Source of the DNA: Bacteroidota bacterium
GTDB lineage: Bacteria; Bacteroidota; Bacteroidia; Chitinophagales; Chitinophagaceae
Assembly (NCBI GenBank): GCA_018268035.1
Contig: JAFDXI010000146.1
Location: 1 to 64,000 of the forward strand
Direction of reading: 5' to 3'
Length of the DNA stretch: 64,000 nucleotides
A model generated the notes under the pieces. It saw nothing but the letters and a program-made list of their open reading frames with translations, was not told where the DNA came from and ran no database searches. Below are positions 19,226 through 29,315 of this stretch, in pieces. The translations under genes and the position numbers were made by a program. Numbering within the stretch: the first letter of the stretch is position 1; each line of letters begins with the position of its first letter.

Positions 19226-19267
19226 CAAAAAAACTATCCATGCTTATATGATATGAGCATGGATAGT
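19226..19267 (-). terminator. Intrinsic terminator of the T9SS cargo gene
   Basis: ACTATCCATGCT (19233-19244) and its exact reverse complement (19256-19267) form a 12-bp stem with an 11-base loop. The A-run at 19227-19233 reads as a T-run on the minus strand, so this ends the leftward gene; it may also stop trmD transcripts. Confidence 0.75.
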
Positions 19268-19303
19268 AATTAATTAATCTTACAGCCAATAACATCCGTG
19301 TTA

Positions 19304-20968
19304 TTATTTACTAAACATTGCAGAAGCACTCCCCTTCTCTCCCACTACTTTAATAAAATAACTGCCAGGTTTAATATTGCCAACATTTAGTTGAATTGTA
19401 TTATTTCCATTTTGCAACACCTTTTCATTTTGCAAAATAATATTGCCACTGACATCAGTTATATAAATATGAACATGACTTTGAACAGATGATATAATTG
19501 TTGCAGTTAAACTATTTACAACAGGATTGGGATAAATTGTCTTAATGGAAAAGCTGGAAACTATATCAATACCACTACCTTGTTTTATATGACCGGTACG
19601 TCCATCACACCTGATATTTTGAGCATAAGGCCTGTTGCCTGTGCCTTTATTTTCCTGCCAAACTGCAACAGCCTGTCCTTTATAAAAATTGGTAAAGCCA
19701 TAACGAAATTTTGTATTTGGTGAACCACCCAGTAATACAGTATTATTTGTCCAGGCAAAACTACCATCATCATTGAGTTTAACAGCAGACAACCTGTTAT
19801 TATCGGAAGTGACAAGAAATACAGGGTTATTACCACACAAAGAAAGTTGAGAAAAAGCAAGACTATACAGTTTTGCTTTTATCGGCAAAATCATTTTTGC
19901 TGTATTACCAAAAGCTTGAGCGCCTGTTGTTGCATTAAATTTCTGAGCATAAACACCACTTTCAGATTGCAAGGAATTGGTAACAGTAGCAACAGCCCAT
20001 ACATCATTTGAAAAGTGTTCTTTTGCAATATAAATAGTTTGTGGATTAGGATCATTACTACCCGAAAAACCAGGAGCAAATGAAGCACCATCTGCACCAT
20101 AAGGCAAGCTGCCATCGTCATTTACTCTTTGCACATAAGCATCAAAACGGTTACTGCCTGATGGGTTGCCATAATATCCAATATAAATAGTATCATTATC
20201 ACTATGCACATCAAAATACCTGTAGCTTGCTGTTGTTAATGTGGAAACCTGTACAGCATTTGTCCAGAGTGGGTTACCGTCATTATCAAAACGCTGTGCA
20301 AATAAATGGGTGTAGAAAGGAAATGAAAACTGGTCCTGATACACCATACCAAATCTCCCCCATGTACCCGCAACGAGTTGTACTCTTGTTACTGCATGCG
20401 TACTTGTCCCGCTAAAGACTTTTGGTGTTGACCACGCTGCAACTCCATCCGTACTTATTTTCTGATATTCTATTTTATTATTGTTATCATTCCAGGCCAC
20501 GGCAATTTCATCTGTTGATAAAGTGACAGGGTATGGCGATAAACCACCACCAAGGTCAACACCATTTTTGCCCCAGAGTAGTTGGCCAGTTGTGCTGACC
20601 TTCTGAATAATACATTCATAAGCTGATCCTTTCTGAATCTGGTAAGCAATAATAAAATTGTTGTCTTTATCAACGCATACATTAAAGACAAAAGTTGCAG
20701 AACCTGATTTTTTTGTACTGACAAGGATACCAGAATCGCCAAATTTTCTCAAACCTGTTACACTCAGCAATTGTGCACGCATATCATAATTACTTCCATT
20801 CTGGCTATAAAATGCAACCCATGTGCGGCCATCATTTGTTGATGCAGTTTGAATGTCGCTGGCATCAACATTAGCAACTACCGTATTGACAGAAGTATTA
20901 TTGATGAATTGGGATTCTGCAGACAAGGCAGCAATCATAAGAAATACGGAAAAGTAAATTTTTTTCAT
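19304..20968 (-). CDS. Secreted protein with T9SS type A sorting domain
   Basis: 554 aa with a signal peptide (MKKIYFSVFLMIAALSAESQ). The body is a series of beta-rich repeats resembling a propeller or delta-60-type repeat, with recurring WGKNGVDLGG-like and VAWNDNNNK-like units. The C-terminal ~80 residues are a Type IX sorting domain: IYPNPVVNSLTATI, then IYITDVSGNIIL and PGSYFIKVVGEKG. The sorting domain is removed on export through the outer membrane. Role unknown. It is divergent from the 1149-aa outer-membrane protein gene across about 100 bases. Confidence 0.85.
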   Translation of the reverse strand: MKKIYFSVFLMIAALSAESQFINNTSVNTVVANVDASDIQTASTNDGRTWVAFYSQNGSNYDMRAQLLSVTGLRKFGDSGILVSTKKSGSATFVFNVCVDKDNNFIIAYQIQKGSAYECIIQKVSTTGQLLWGKNGVDLGGGLSPYPVTLSTDEIAVAWNDNNNKIEYQKISTDGVAAWSTPKVFSGTSTHAVTRVQLVAGTWGRFGMVYQDQFSFPFYTHLFAQRFDNDGNPLWTNAVQVSTLTTASYRYFDVHSDNDTIYIGYYGNPSGSNRFDAYVQRVNDDGSLPYGADGASFAPGFSGSNDPNPQTIYIAKEHFSNDVWAVATVTNSLQSESGVYAQKFNATTGAQAFGNTAKMILPIKAKLYSLAFSQLSLCGNNPVFLVTSDNNRLSAVKLNDDGSFAWTNNTVLLGGSPNTKFRYGFTNFYKGQAVAVWQENKGTGNRPYAQNIRCDGRTGHIKQGSGIDIVSSFSIKTIYPNPVVNSLTATIISSVQSHVHIYITDVSGNIILQNEKVLQNGNNTIQLNVGNIKPGSYFIKVVGEKGSASAMFSK

Positions 20969-21069
20969 GTTGTTGTTGTTAATTAATTGCGGTCTAAAGT
21001 TATGGAATGAATGTATTTCAATTCAAACAATAATTTTACCACTGAATAGTTTACACTAAAATTGCTCAA

Positions 21070-24000
21070 TTGAGTGCTGTCCGACTAATATTATCCTGTA
21101 TATTTTTTTTACTGGCATTGCCGGCAGCAGCTCAGTTTTCTAACCTTCACAATAAAAAAATACCGGTTGCACCATCAATAAAAATTGACACATCCAGCAT
21201 TGTGCCCAACAGTTTTAAGATGGCTGGGTTTGATACAAGTTATTATTCTGTTGACTGGGTGAATGCAATTATTTATTTCAAAAAACAAATTGTTACAGAC
21301 AGTGTACAGGTGCTGTACCGTACATTCAACAGCCAACTCAATGCTGTCAATAAAAGGTACAGTTATGATAGTGTCCGGAATAATTTTATACCTGTACAAC
21401 CAGTTGCAAAAAACAAATCAGATGAGAGCCTGATAAATTTTGGCAAACTCAATTACAATGGAAGCTTTGGCAGGAGCCTGAGTATTGGAAATGCACAGGA
21501 TGCTGTTTTCAATTCACAACTCAACCTGCAACTGAGCGGTTACATTGGAGACAGCATACAACTCAATGCAGCTATCACTGATAATAATATTCCAATTCAG
21601 CCAGATGGCACCACACAACAACTCAACGAATTTGATAAAGTGCTGTTGCAGTTCAGCAAAAAAAACTGGGAGCTTGACTTAGGTGATATTGATTTAAGGC
21701 AGGATGAAAACTATTTTTTAAATTTCTATAAAAGGTTGCAGGGCCTTTCATATCAACAACAATATAACATCACCAATAACATAAAAGGCAATACTGTTTT
21801 TTCAGGAGCCATAGCTAAAGGCAAATTTGCAAGAAATGTTTTCCAGGGCTCTGAAGGTAATCAGGGCCCTTATAAATTGCAGGGCAATAATAATGAACTA
21901 TTTTTTATTGTCCTGGCAGGAACAGAAAAAGTTTTTCTGAATGGTGTGCAGGTGCAACGTGGCGATGACCAGGACTATATTATCAATTACAACACTGCAG
22001 AAATAATTTTCACGCCAAAACAAATGATTACAAAAGACACCCGCATACAGGTGGAGTTTGAATATGCAGACCGCAATTATCTAAACTCAATGTTATACAT
22101 CAATAACGATTTTAATTTTGGAAAAAAAATTACTGTAAACATTTCAGCATACAACAATGCAGACGCAAAAAACTCTCCAATTGATCAGTCATTGACAACA
22201 CAACAAAAACAATTCCTTGCCAACATTGGCGACAGCATTCAGAATGCATATTATCCTGTTGCAGGCATTGATAGTTTTTCAACGGGGAAAATTTTATATA
22301 AAAAAATTGATACTGTCTATTATAACATTCATGATTCAATTTATGTTTATTCCACCAATGCAGACAGTGCGAAATATGCTTTAAATTTTGTGGAAGTTGG
22401 CGCCAATAAAGGAAATTATATTCCTTTGTTCAATGCAGCCAATGGTAATGTTTATCAGTGGGTGCAACCTGTTAATGGTGTGCCACAGGGAAGTTTTGAA
22501 GCAGCCAGTTTCTTAGTAACCCCGAAAAAACAAACTGTCATCAGCACCGGCGTTACCTGGCAAATAGATGATAAGACTTTACTGAAGACAGAGTTTGCTT
22601 TCAGTGATTACAATGTCAATACTTTTTCTTTAAAAGACAAACAGAATGATAAAGGTTATGCGTCAAAGATTGATATCACCCGTACCATGGATTTTAAAAC
22701 AAAAAATAAAAACCTGCAATTAATTGCCAATGCTGATTATGAATGGGTGGATAAAAATTTTCAACCTGTTGAGCGTTTGCGAACGCCTGAATTCACCAGG
22801 GATTGGGGGCTCCCAATTTTAACAGAAGCTGCAACTGAACAATTACCATCGTTCACATTAAATTTAAAAGATGATATAGGCAATAATTTATTATACCGTT
22901 TTTCAGGATATATAAGAAGCGATAATTTTACTGGAATCCGGAATGAAATACAACATCATCAAACCTTTAATAATATTGAAATAACAGATGGTATCAGCCT
23001 GACCAACAGTAGAACACCTGACGACAAAGGTTTTTTTCTGCGGCCAAATATTGATATCCATAAAACATTTATATCATTAAAAAACTATACTATTGGTGCC
23101 AGCTATTATCTTGAACACAATGAACAACGCAATCAATTGTCTGATACTGTAACCCCATTGAGTTATGCTTTTGAAACAATAACAGCATATATTAAATCTG
23201 ATGAGCAAAAGACCAATCGCTGGAGTTTTAATTTTTTTACAAGAAAAGACAAACTGCCCTCCTATAAATCTTTGGTGCAAACAGACAGGAGCAACAATTA
23301 TAATTTCCAGCTCGAATTATCAAAAAACAAACATCATCAATTCCGGCTTAATGCAACGTTCAGGCAATTGTATGTTTATAATGCTCAGCTTACACAACAA
23401 AAACCGGATAACAGCTTGTTGGGCCGTGCTGAATATGCTGTGAATGAATGGAAGGGATTTTTAACGGGTAATGCATTTTATGAAATAGGCAGCGGGCAGG
23501 AACAGAGAAGAAGTTTTTCTTATGTGGAAGTGCCTGCCGGCACCGGACAGTATGCCTGGAATGATTATAATAATGATGGCATACAACAGCTCAATGAATT
23601 TGAATTGGCAGCTTTCCCTGATCAGGCAAAATTTATACGGATATATACACCCACCAATGAATATATAAAAGCAAATTATACACAATTCAACTATACATTC
23701 ACTTTAAATCCAAGAGTGTTTCTTAAATCAATGCAATCAAACCCATTCAATAAATTCATTACAAGATTTATGTTGCAGTCATCCATGCAGGTTTATAAAA
23801 AAGTACAATCAAACGGCGCACCAGCTTTCACACCATTTAAAGGTAACATCAATGACACAAGCCTTATCAACCTCAATCACACATTCAGCAATACATTGTC
23901 TTTTAACAGGTACAGCACCGTGTGGGGTGTTGATGTTACCAACATTACTACTTACAACAAATCTTTACTCACTTATGGGTTTGAGACAACGCAACAAAAT

Positions 24001-24519
24001 ACGTGGTCATTAAAAGGAAGGGCCAACATCAATAAAAATTATTCATTCCAGTTTGAACAGAAGTTTATCAGCAATAGTTTAAACACACCTTCTTTTGCTA
24101 ACAGGAATTATGCTATCAATACATTATCCTCTACACCACAACTCATTTATACTTCCGCCACTACATTCAGGATTGAAACTTTTTATCAATATCTACTCAA
24201 GAAAAACAATCAGGATTTTGGAGGTGATAAAGCTGTTTTTCATTCCATTAATATCAATGCAAAATACAATACAGTGTCAAGTACCAGTATCATGGCAGGA
24301 TTTCAATTCAGCAATATAAATTTTAAAGGTACGGCCAATACAACTGTAAGTTATATTATGTTGGAAGGTCTATTACCCGGCAAGAATTTATTATGGAATA
24401 TCAGTTTAACCAAACGGTTAATCAACAATCTTGAAATTAGTATTGAATATGAAGGACGCAAACCTGCTGGCACAAGGGTGATCAATACAGGCACTGCAAG
24501 TGTAAGGGCGTTGCTATAA
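21070..24519 (+). CDS. Large outer-membrane beta-barrel-like protein, function unknown
   Basis: 1149 aa read from a TTG at 21070; the segment ILSCIFFLLALPAAAQ that follows is a good signal peptide, and I see no ATG that would keep it. The protein is rich in Asn, Gln, Tyr and Phe, with alternating hydrophobic strands through most of its length and no SusC/TonB box. An early region (FDTSYYSVDWVNAIIYF; GRSLSIGNAQDAVFNSQLNL) and a Ca-binding-like loop DYNNDGIQQLNEFEL (about residue 835) are the most recognisable features. Similar long uncharacterised proteins occur in Bacteroidota. The C-terminus ends in a strand with no T9SS domain. An outer-membrane barrel is inferred from composition only. Confidence 0.72.
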   Translation: MSAVRLILSCIFFLLALPAAAQFSNLHNKKIPVAPSIKIDTSSIVPNSFKMAGFDTSYYSVDWVNAIIYFKKQIVTDSVQVLYRTFNSQLNAVNKRYSYDSVRNNFIPVQPVAKNKSDESLINFGKLNYNGSFGRSLSIGNAQDAVFNSQLNLQLSGYIGDSIQLNAAITDNNIPIQPDGTTQQLNEFDKVLLQFSKKNWELDLGDIDLRQDENYFLNFYKRLQGLSYQQQYNITNNIKGNTVFSGAIAKGKFARNVFQGSEGNQGPYKLQGNNNELFFIVLAGTEKVFLNGVQVQRGDDQDYIINYNTAEIIFTPKQMITKDTRIQVEFEYADRNYLNSMLYINNDFNFGKKITVNISAYNNADAKNSPIDQSLTTQQKQFLANIGDSIQNAYYPVAGIDSFSTGKILYKKIDTVYYNIHDSIYVYSTNADSAKYALNFVEVGANKGNYIPLFNAANGNVYQWVQPVNGVPQGSFEAASFLVTPKKQTVISTGVTWQIDDKTLLKTEFAFSDYNVNTFSLKDKQNDKGYASKIDITRTMDFKTKNKNLQLIANADYEWVDKNFQPVERLRTPEFTRDWGLPILTEAATEQLPSFTLNLKDDIGNNLLYRFSGYIRSDNFTGIRNEIQHHQTFNNIEITDGISLTNSRTPDDKGFFLRPNIDIHKTFISLKNYTIGASYYLEHNEQRNQLSDTVTPLSYAFETITAYIKSDEQKTNRWSFNFFTRKDKLPSYKSLVQTDRSNNYNFQLELSKNKHHQFRLNATFRQLYVYNAQLTQQKPDNSLLGRAEYAVNEWKGFLTGNAFYEIGSGQEQRRSFSYVEVPAGTGQYAWNDYNNDGIQQLNEFELAAFPDQAKFIRIYTPTNEYIKANYTQFNYTFTLNPRVFLKSMQSNPFNKFITRFMLQSSMQVYKKVQSNGAPAFTPFKGNINDTSLINLNHTFSNTLSFNRYSTVWGVDVTNITTYNKSLLTYGFETTQQNTWSLKGRANINKNYSFQFEQKFISNSLNTPSFANRNYAINTLSSTPQLIYTSATTFRIETFYQYLLKKNNQDFGGDKAVFHSININAKYNTVSSTSIMAGFQFSNINFKGTANTTVSYIMLEGLLPGKNLLWNISLTKRLINNLEISIEYEGRKPAGTRVINTGTASVRALL

Positions 24520-24557
24520 AATCTAAAAGGAAAGTTTTCTCACTACTGTTTTAATTT

Positions 24558-25829
24558 TTACTTTTTTCCCAATTTATCCAACATAGGTTTTATTTCATCC
24601 ATTGTCACATTTCCTTGTTTATCATTAATATCTATCACCACCACATACCCATTGTCTGCGCCTATACTGTTGAGTGCATCCACAATCTGTTGCTGATTGC
24701 TGCTGACACGATAGCCACTGTCATTCCAGGATTCATAACTGCATAAACAACCTAACGAAGGAGTTTGCGGGTAATAAGTCTGGCCTGCATAAAACTGCGG
24801 GTCAATAGTTGTGCCGTGCATGATGACAGCAGTCCTGCCTATTTTACCTGCAAAAAAAGTTTGATAAATATCTGTATAATTTTTCCATGACGATGGCAAT
24901 AAAGATGCATACAATGATTGGCTCCATTTGATTTGTGTAAGGTTGCTATCGTCAAAAAAAGTTGCAGGTGATGCTTCATAAGGCATCAGCATTTGCAGGT
25001 TTTGTGTAGGGCCAATATATAAAAGCTTTGACCTGTCAAAGCCACTAAACCGGAGGATACCCTGCGGAGTATTACCATTAGTGATATAAAAAGGATAATT
25101 GGTTACAGCCCTCGCCAGTTGTGCTGTATGAAAATAATTTCCTGCAGAATCTTTAACAAAACTACCATCAGCACTACGAATGATAACAAGCCCTGCATAA
25201 TCCCTGTTGCTTCGTTGCAAACTATAAATCACAGTTTTTCCCTGCAAGAAATCCTTATTAAAAATATCCTGTAATGGTGGTAACACTTGTTGTTTTGACA
25301 AGGCAACACGTGATCTTAAAATCTGCATTCCCGTACTTGTATCTAAAGGAAATTTTTGTTGAATCATTTTTATTATCAACGATTTTCCATTAACAGCATC
25401 AGCTCTCAACAAATATTCAGCACAACGTATAAAAATAGTGACTGATGCAGTTTGCCGCATTAGTTGTAATACTTCATTTTTAAAATCCTTTTCATATAAA
25501 GAATAAGTTGTCTCTAACAGGTTTTTCTGAAAATAATCTGATAACTGAGTTGCTTTGTTCCATGCCTCATAAAGCTTTTGTTTAGTAAAAGCATCTTTAT
25601 ATTGCAGCAGTTCCATACTCCAAAGTGCATCATTCCATTCACCTTCATTATCGTCATTTAAAGGATCCTGCAAATAGATTTTAATAGAAGTATCAACAAG
25701 ATAACGGTACCTGGCAGCTTTTGCATCCTGCGTGGTAACCTTACTAAAAACAGTGTCCTGCGAAAAATGTTGTGCAAATATTGAACTGCTGAAAATTAGA
25801 ATTGCTACTGTCTGAAAAAATCTTATCAT
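24558..25829 (-). CDS. Exported protein with YkuD-like (L,D-transpeptidase-like) C-terminus
   Basis: 423 aa with a signal peptide (FFQTVAILIFSSSIFAQ). Residues 25-200 are helical and unrecognised. The C-terminal part has AVIMHGT (about 340) followed by SLGCLCSYESW (about 363), a spacing and content like the HGT...SxGC catalytic pattern of YkuD L,D-transpeptidases, which cross-link or anchor peptidoglycan. The canonical GC(I/V)R(L/M) is replaced by GCLCS, so activity is uncertain. It is convergent with the large outer-membrane protein gene. Could also be a divergent family of unknown function. Confidence 0.55.
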   Translation of the reverse strand: MIRFFQTVAILIFSSSIFAQHFSQDTVFSKVTTQDAKAARYRYLVDTSIKIYLQDPLNDDNEGEWNDALWSMELLQYKDAFTKQKLYEAWNKATQLSDYFQKNLLETTYSLYEKDFKNEVLQLMRQTASVTIFIRCAEYLLRADAVNGKSLIIKMIQQKFPLDTSTGMQILRSRVALSKQQVLPPLQDIFNKDFLQGKTVIYSLQRSNRDYAGLVIIRSADGSFVKDSAGNYFHTAQLARAVTNYPFYITNGNTPQGILRFSGFDRSKLLYIGPTQNLQMLMPYEASPATFFDDSNLTQIKWSQSLYASLLPSSWKNYTDIYQTFFAGKIGRTAVIMHGTTIDPQFYAGQTYYPQTPSLGCLCSYESWNDSGYRVSSNQQQIVDALNSIGADNGYVVVIDINDKQGNVTMDEIKPMLDKLGKK

Positions 25830-25975
25830 GTAGCGAAACTACAACATAGCTCTGCAGCAAAATTTTAAAATTATCTACAGCAGGTGAAAAATCCCGGGGA
25901 GAAACCTGCTCAAAAATGTTATCCATTGCATCGTAAACACGATACAGTTAAATAAGCACCTTGAAATAATAATTT

Positions 25976-26608
25976 ATGGAAGACACCGCATTAAAAATGT
26001 CAGCTATTTCAGCATTGACAACTGAAGAAAAGATATTTGCAGGTAATCACCTTCAAACATCACTGGTTAAATATAAACATGCAAACAGGCGAATGATAAT
26101 GGCAGTAATTGGCAGTTGTGCCACCTTTGTATGGATTACTTTATTCAGTATTGGAATGGTAATAGATTCATCTGTTTTCAGGAACACACTTACCTCAGAT
26201 TTTAGCTGGTATAAATTATCAATGACCTTGCTGACTTATACACCATCCAACATTGCTTTGCTTTGCCTGGCATCAGCATTTATTGGAGGGTGCTCCAGCA
26301 TGTTGGTAATTACAAAAATTAGTAATGCAAATAGCGACAATGAAACAGATGATGCAATGAATACAAAAATTTTGAATAATGAAACACCAGTCAATGCTAT
26401 GTTCCAGGGTATCCTGGTTTACTTTGCATTTCTTGCAGGAGTGTTCATTACGAGTTCAAATGCAATTCTTAAACCAACTGCAGAATCATATACACAGGCA
26501 GCCGGTATTGTGAGTATGCTGGCTTTCCTGGCAGGTTATGACCCTACTATGTTTCGTTCTTTAATGAGCCTATCTGATAAATTAAAAGGAAAAGAATTGC
26601 AGCAATAA
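25976..26608 (+). CDS. Hypothetical four-helix membrane protein
   Basis: 210 aa. I do not recognise the family. Hydrophobic segments lie near residues 40-62, 86-110, 137-156 and 165-185. A polar Asn/Asp/Thr-rich loop (NANSDNETDDAMNTK) separates the second and third. The N-terminal 35 residues are polar and probably cytoplasmic. It starts about 145 bases from the divergent YkuD-like gene and is convergent with the DUF6266 gene. Codon use looks like its neighbours, so it is probably a real gene. Confidence 0.65.
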   Translation: MEDTALKMSAISALTTEEKIFAGNHLQTSLVKYKHANRRMIMAVIGSCATFVWITLFSIGMVIDSSVFRNTLTSDFSWYKLSMTLLTYTPSNIALLCLASAFIGGCSSMLVITKISNANSDNETDDAMNTKILNNETPVNAMFQGILVYFAFLAGVFITSSNAILKPTAESYTQAAGIVSMLAFLAGYDPTMFRSLMSLSDKLKGKELQQ

Positions 26609-26645
26609 TAAAAAGTAAATATTCTATTATAAACAGTAGTTTCAA

Positions 26646-27278
26646 TTATAAAATGATGCAGCCAGTGTAAACACTATTGCTCACTTTGGTTTCTTCTTCA
26701 TTAATAAAACCAATCCAGGTTTCTACTTCACCACCTCTGAGTGATGGAGCTTTCAACACAGCCTCGCAATCTTTGCGTGTACCTGCATCAAGACTGAAAA
26801 TTGCCTGATTTAATTTTTTGGAATAAGCTACCAAAATAACTTTATCTGTTGAAGAAGTATCACCGGAATTGCTATTATCAGTGAAACTGAAATAAATCCT
26901 GTGGCCTTTCATTTTTGAAACTGTTGCATGTTGTGGCAATAGTAAATCTCCTTTTGAAATGAGCACCTTAGAAAAATCAATCTGATAATCCGGGAATGTA
27001 CCTGTGAGCGCTTTATTCATCAGGATTTTGGTAACCCTGTCAAGACCATTACTGCCTTCCTGGACCGTTGAAGGAAAACTCTTATCAAAAAAACCAGAGC
27101 CTGCAAATGCTTTGGTAAAATCGTTGCAGGTCTTAATTTTTTCCAATTGCACCAGTTGAATAGCAGTTTGTCTTTTTGGTAACAGGTTCCTTATTGATAA
27201 AAAAGAAGACGGATTGTTTGGATACACCGTTGCAGGTTTCATGTTACCTGTATAAGCATCAGAAATTCTTGTTGACAT
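26646..27278 (-). CDS. DUF6266 family protein
   Basis: 210 aa, no signal peptide. The pattern FPDYQIDFSKVLISKGDL, a central DKVILVAYSKKLNQAIF strand and a final WIGFINEEETKVSNSVYTG match DUF6266, a Bacteroidota family of unknown function often present in several copies per genome. The N-terminal region resembles a phage or injection-structure-type small domain only vaguely. No partner genes are evident. Confidence 0.68.
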   Translation of the reverse strand: MSTRISDAYTGNMKPATVYPNNPSSFLSIRNLLPKRQTAIQLVQLEKIKTCNDFTKAFAGSGFFDKSFPSTVQEGSNGLDRVTKILMNKALTGTFPDYQIDFSKVLISKGDLLLPQHATVSKMKGHRIYFSFTDNSNSGDTSSTDKVILVAYSKKLNQAIFSLDAGTRKDCEAVLKAPSLRGGEVETWIGFINEEETKVSNSVYTGCIIL

Positions 27279-27662
27279 AGAACTTTGGATTTTATTGGAT
27301 ATTGATTTAAAGGCCTAAATTATAAGTAGTGTTTTAAAAAACTTACCCGATTTGATAAATAAAAGATACAGAAAAGACATTTTTTTAAAATCGAATTTGA
27401 GGTGAATAACTTCATTAAAGAGAATAATAGTATCTTCTATGATAATGCACTTCTATAGTTATAAGGTTTATTGCAGAATAATGGTTTAAGTACATTCAAC
27501 AAAAAACATTTCAATCTAAAAGGCCTCTGCACAAATGAATGAAACAAAGAAGATAAAGTTTAGTGCCCGATAAAAAAACTTCTTTATTTTATTATCAAAA
27601 ATTCTTTGTTGAAAGCACTATCAATTCAACTTACACTTAACTTTCCCGTTCAAAGAATTTTT
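27279..27662. other. AT-rich spacer, nothing recognised
   Basis: About 380 bases between the divergent DUF6266 and serine-hydrolase genes. AAAGAAG near 27545 and CTTCTTT near 27588 could form a weak stem, but I see no gene, clear promoter or repeat. Confidence 0.5.
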
Positions 27663-29171
27663 ATGAGAAAAATGTTGATGTCTTTATGTGCAGTATTATT
27701 TATTTCAGGAATACAGGCACAACCATCATTTATTAAAGACAGCCTTGATAGTTACATTCGACATGGAATGAAGGACTGGGATATACCTGGCCTTGCCATC
27801 GTTATAGTAAAAGATGGAAAAGTAGTTGTAATGAAAGGCTATGGTGTAAGAAACATAGAAACAAAAGAACCTGTGGATGAAAACACGCTCTTCATGATTG
27901 CGAGTAACAGTAAATTATTTACAGCAACCTCACTCGCACAATTAGAGTATGATAAAAAACTTTCACTCGACGATAAAATCACAAAATATTTTCCATGGTA
28001 TGAAGATTATGACAGCAACACTACCAGCATGGTTACCATTCGTGATATGTTGTCGCATCATCTTGGCACTAAAACTTTTCAGGGAGATTTTACTTTCTGG
28101 AATTCCACTCTTTCAAGAGACAGTATCATGTATAAAATGCGGTACTTAAAACCTACAGGCAATTTCCGTCAGCAATGGGGTTATTGTAATAGTTGTTTTC
28201 TCACAGCTGGACAGGTAATCCAACAAGTTACAGGCAAACCATGGGAAGTTTATGTTTATGACAGCATCATGGAGCCGTTGGGAATGCTTAATACACATCC
28301 TCTTGGAAACAATATGGAATCAATGCCTGATGCTGCTACACCATACACTAATTCGTTTTCAAAAAATCTAGAGCAAGTTCCTTATGACAATGTAGATAAC
28401 CTGGCACCTGCTGGTTCGATAGTGAGCAATATAAAAGATATTTCAAAATGGTTGCTGTTGCAATTAGATAGTGGAAAATATGAAGGGAAACAAATCATAC
28501 CCTGGCCTGCAATCAGGCGGACAAGAGATATGAATACAATAATCAGTAGCCGTAAAAACACTTTGCTCCCAATTCATTATTATGAATATGGATTAGGTGT
28601 TTTTATGAGTGATTATGGTTGCAAACAAACTTTCGAACACACAGGAGGCGCTGATGGTTTTGTTACCAATACCTGTTTTATACCTGAAGAGAACCTTGGC
28701 ATTGCCATATTTACCAATAATGATAATCAGGAATTTTTTGAATTGCTGCGATACCAGATACTTGATGCTTATCTTGATTTGCCATACAGGGATTATAATG
28801 AAATGGCGCTGCCTGATTTTAAAAATGAAAGGCAGGAAATCATTGACAGGATAAATGGATATGAAGCAAGAGTTAAGGGAAACAAACCTGCTCTGGCTTT
28901 GAATGAATATACTGGCAATTATTATAATCAGTTATTTGGAAATATAACAATCAGCAGTAAAGGAAATGATCTGATGATAAAATTCAGCAACCGGAAATTA
29001 ACTGCCACGCTTCAATACATGGATAATGATGAATGGCTTTTAAAATACAGTCATCCTGGCTTTGGAATTTTTCCTTTAAAATTTGATATCAGTGATGGTA
29101 AAGTAAAATCAGTTAATATAAAAGTGAATGACTTTATTGAACAAGATCCTTATACTTTTATCAAAGAATAA
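27663..29171 (+). CDS. Serine hydrolase of the beta-lactamase class C / S12 family
   Basis: 502 aa from the ATG at 27663, which gives a signal peptide ending IQAQ (residue 20). Motifs of the penicillin-binding fold are complete: SNSK (Ser81, Lys84), Y-C-N in GYCNS (about 174), and HTGG (about 326). A C-terminal beta-barrel domain follows from about residue 400 (EYTGNYYNQLFGNITI). Such proteins act as D-aminopeptidases, esterases or DD-peptidases; most are not resistance enzymes. It stands alone. Confidence 0.88.
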   Translation: MRKMLMSLCAVLFISGIQAQPSFIKDSLDSYIRHGMKDWDIPGLAIVIVKDGKVVVMKGYGVRNIETKEPVDENTLFMIASNSKLFTATSLAQLEYDKKLSLDDKITKYFPWYEDYDSNTTSMVTIRDMLSHHLGTKTFQGDFTFWNSTLSRDSIMYKMRYLKPTGNFRQQWGYCNSCFLTAGQVIQQVTGKPWEVYVYDSIMEPLGMLNTHPLGNNMESMPDAATPYTNSFSKNLEQVPYDNVDNLAPAGSIVSNIKDISKWLLLQLDSGKYEGKQIIPWPAIRRTRDMNTIISSRKNTLLPIHYYEYGLGVFMSDYGCKQTFEHTGGADGFVTNTCFIPEENLGIAIFTNNDNQEFFELLRYQILDAYLDLPYRDYNEMALPDFKNERQEIIDRINGYEARVKGNKPALALNEYTGNYYNQLFGNITISSKGNDLMIKFSNRKLTATLQYMDNDEWLLKYSHPGFGIFPLKFDISDGKVKSVNIKVNDFIEQDPYTFIKE

Positions 29172-29303
29172 GTCGAACTGCGACCTGTTTTTTTGTAAAA
29201 TTGTTTTTGAAAAAAACAATTAAAACATTTTAAATACATCACCCATGATAAATTATAATTCATCGCTAAACAATACAGGCTTCAGAATAAATCTGATAGT
29301 GCT

Positions 29304-29311
29304 TACATTTA
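29304..29311 (+). promoter_or_regulatory. Possible -7 box immediately before ispD
   Basis: TACATTTA is one base off TAnnTTTG and lies four bases from the ispD ATG. The surrounding sequence (box, then CCCGATGAAG) is nearly the same as before trmD. No -33 box seen. Confidence 0.3.
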
Positions 29312-29315
29312 CCCG

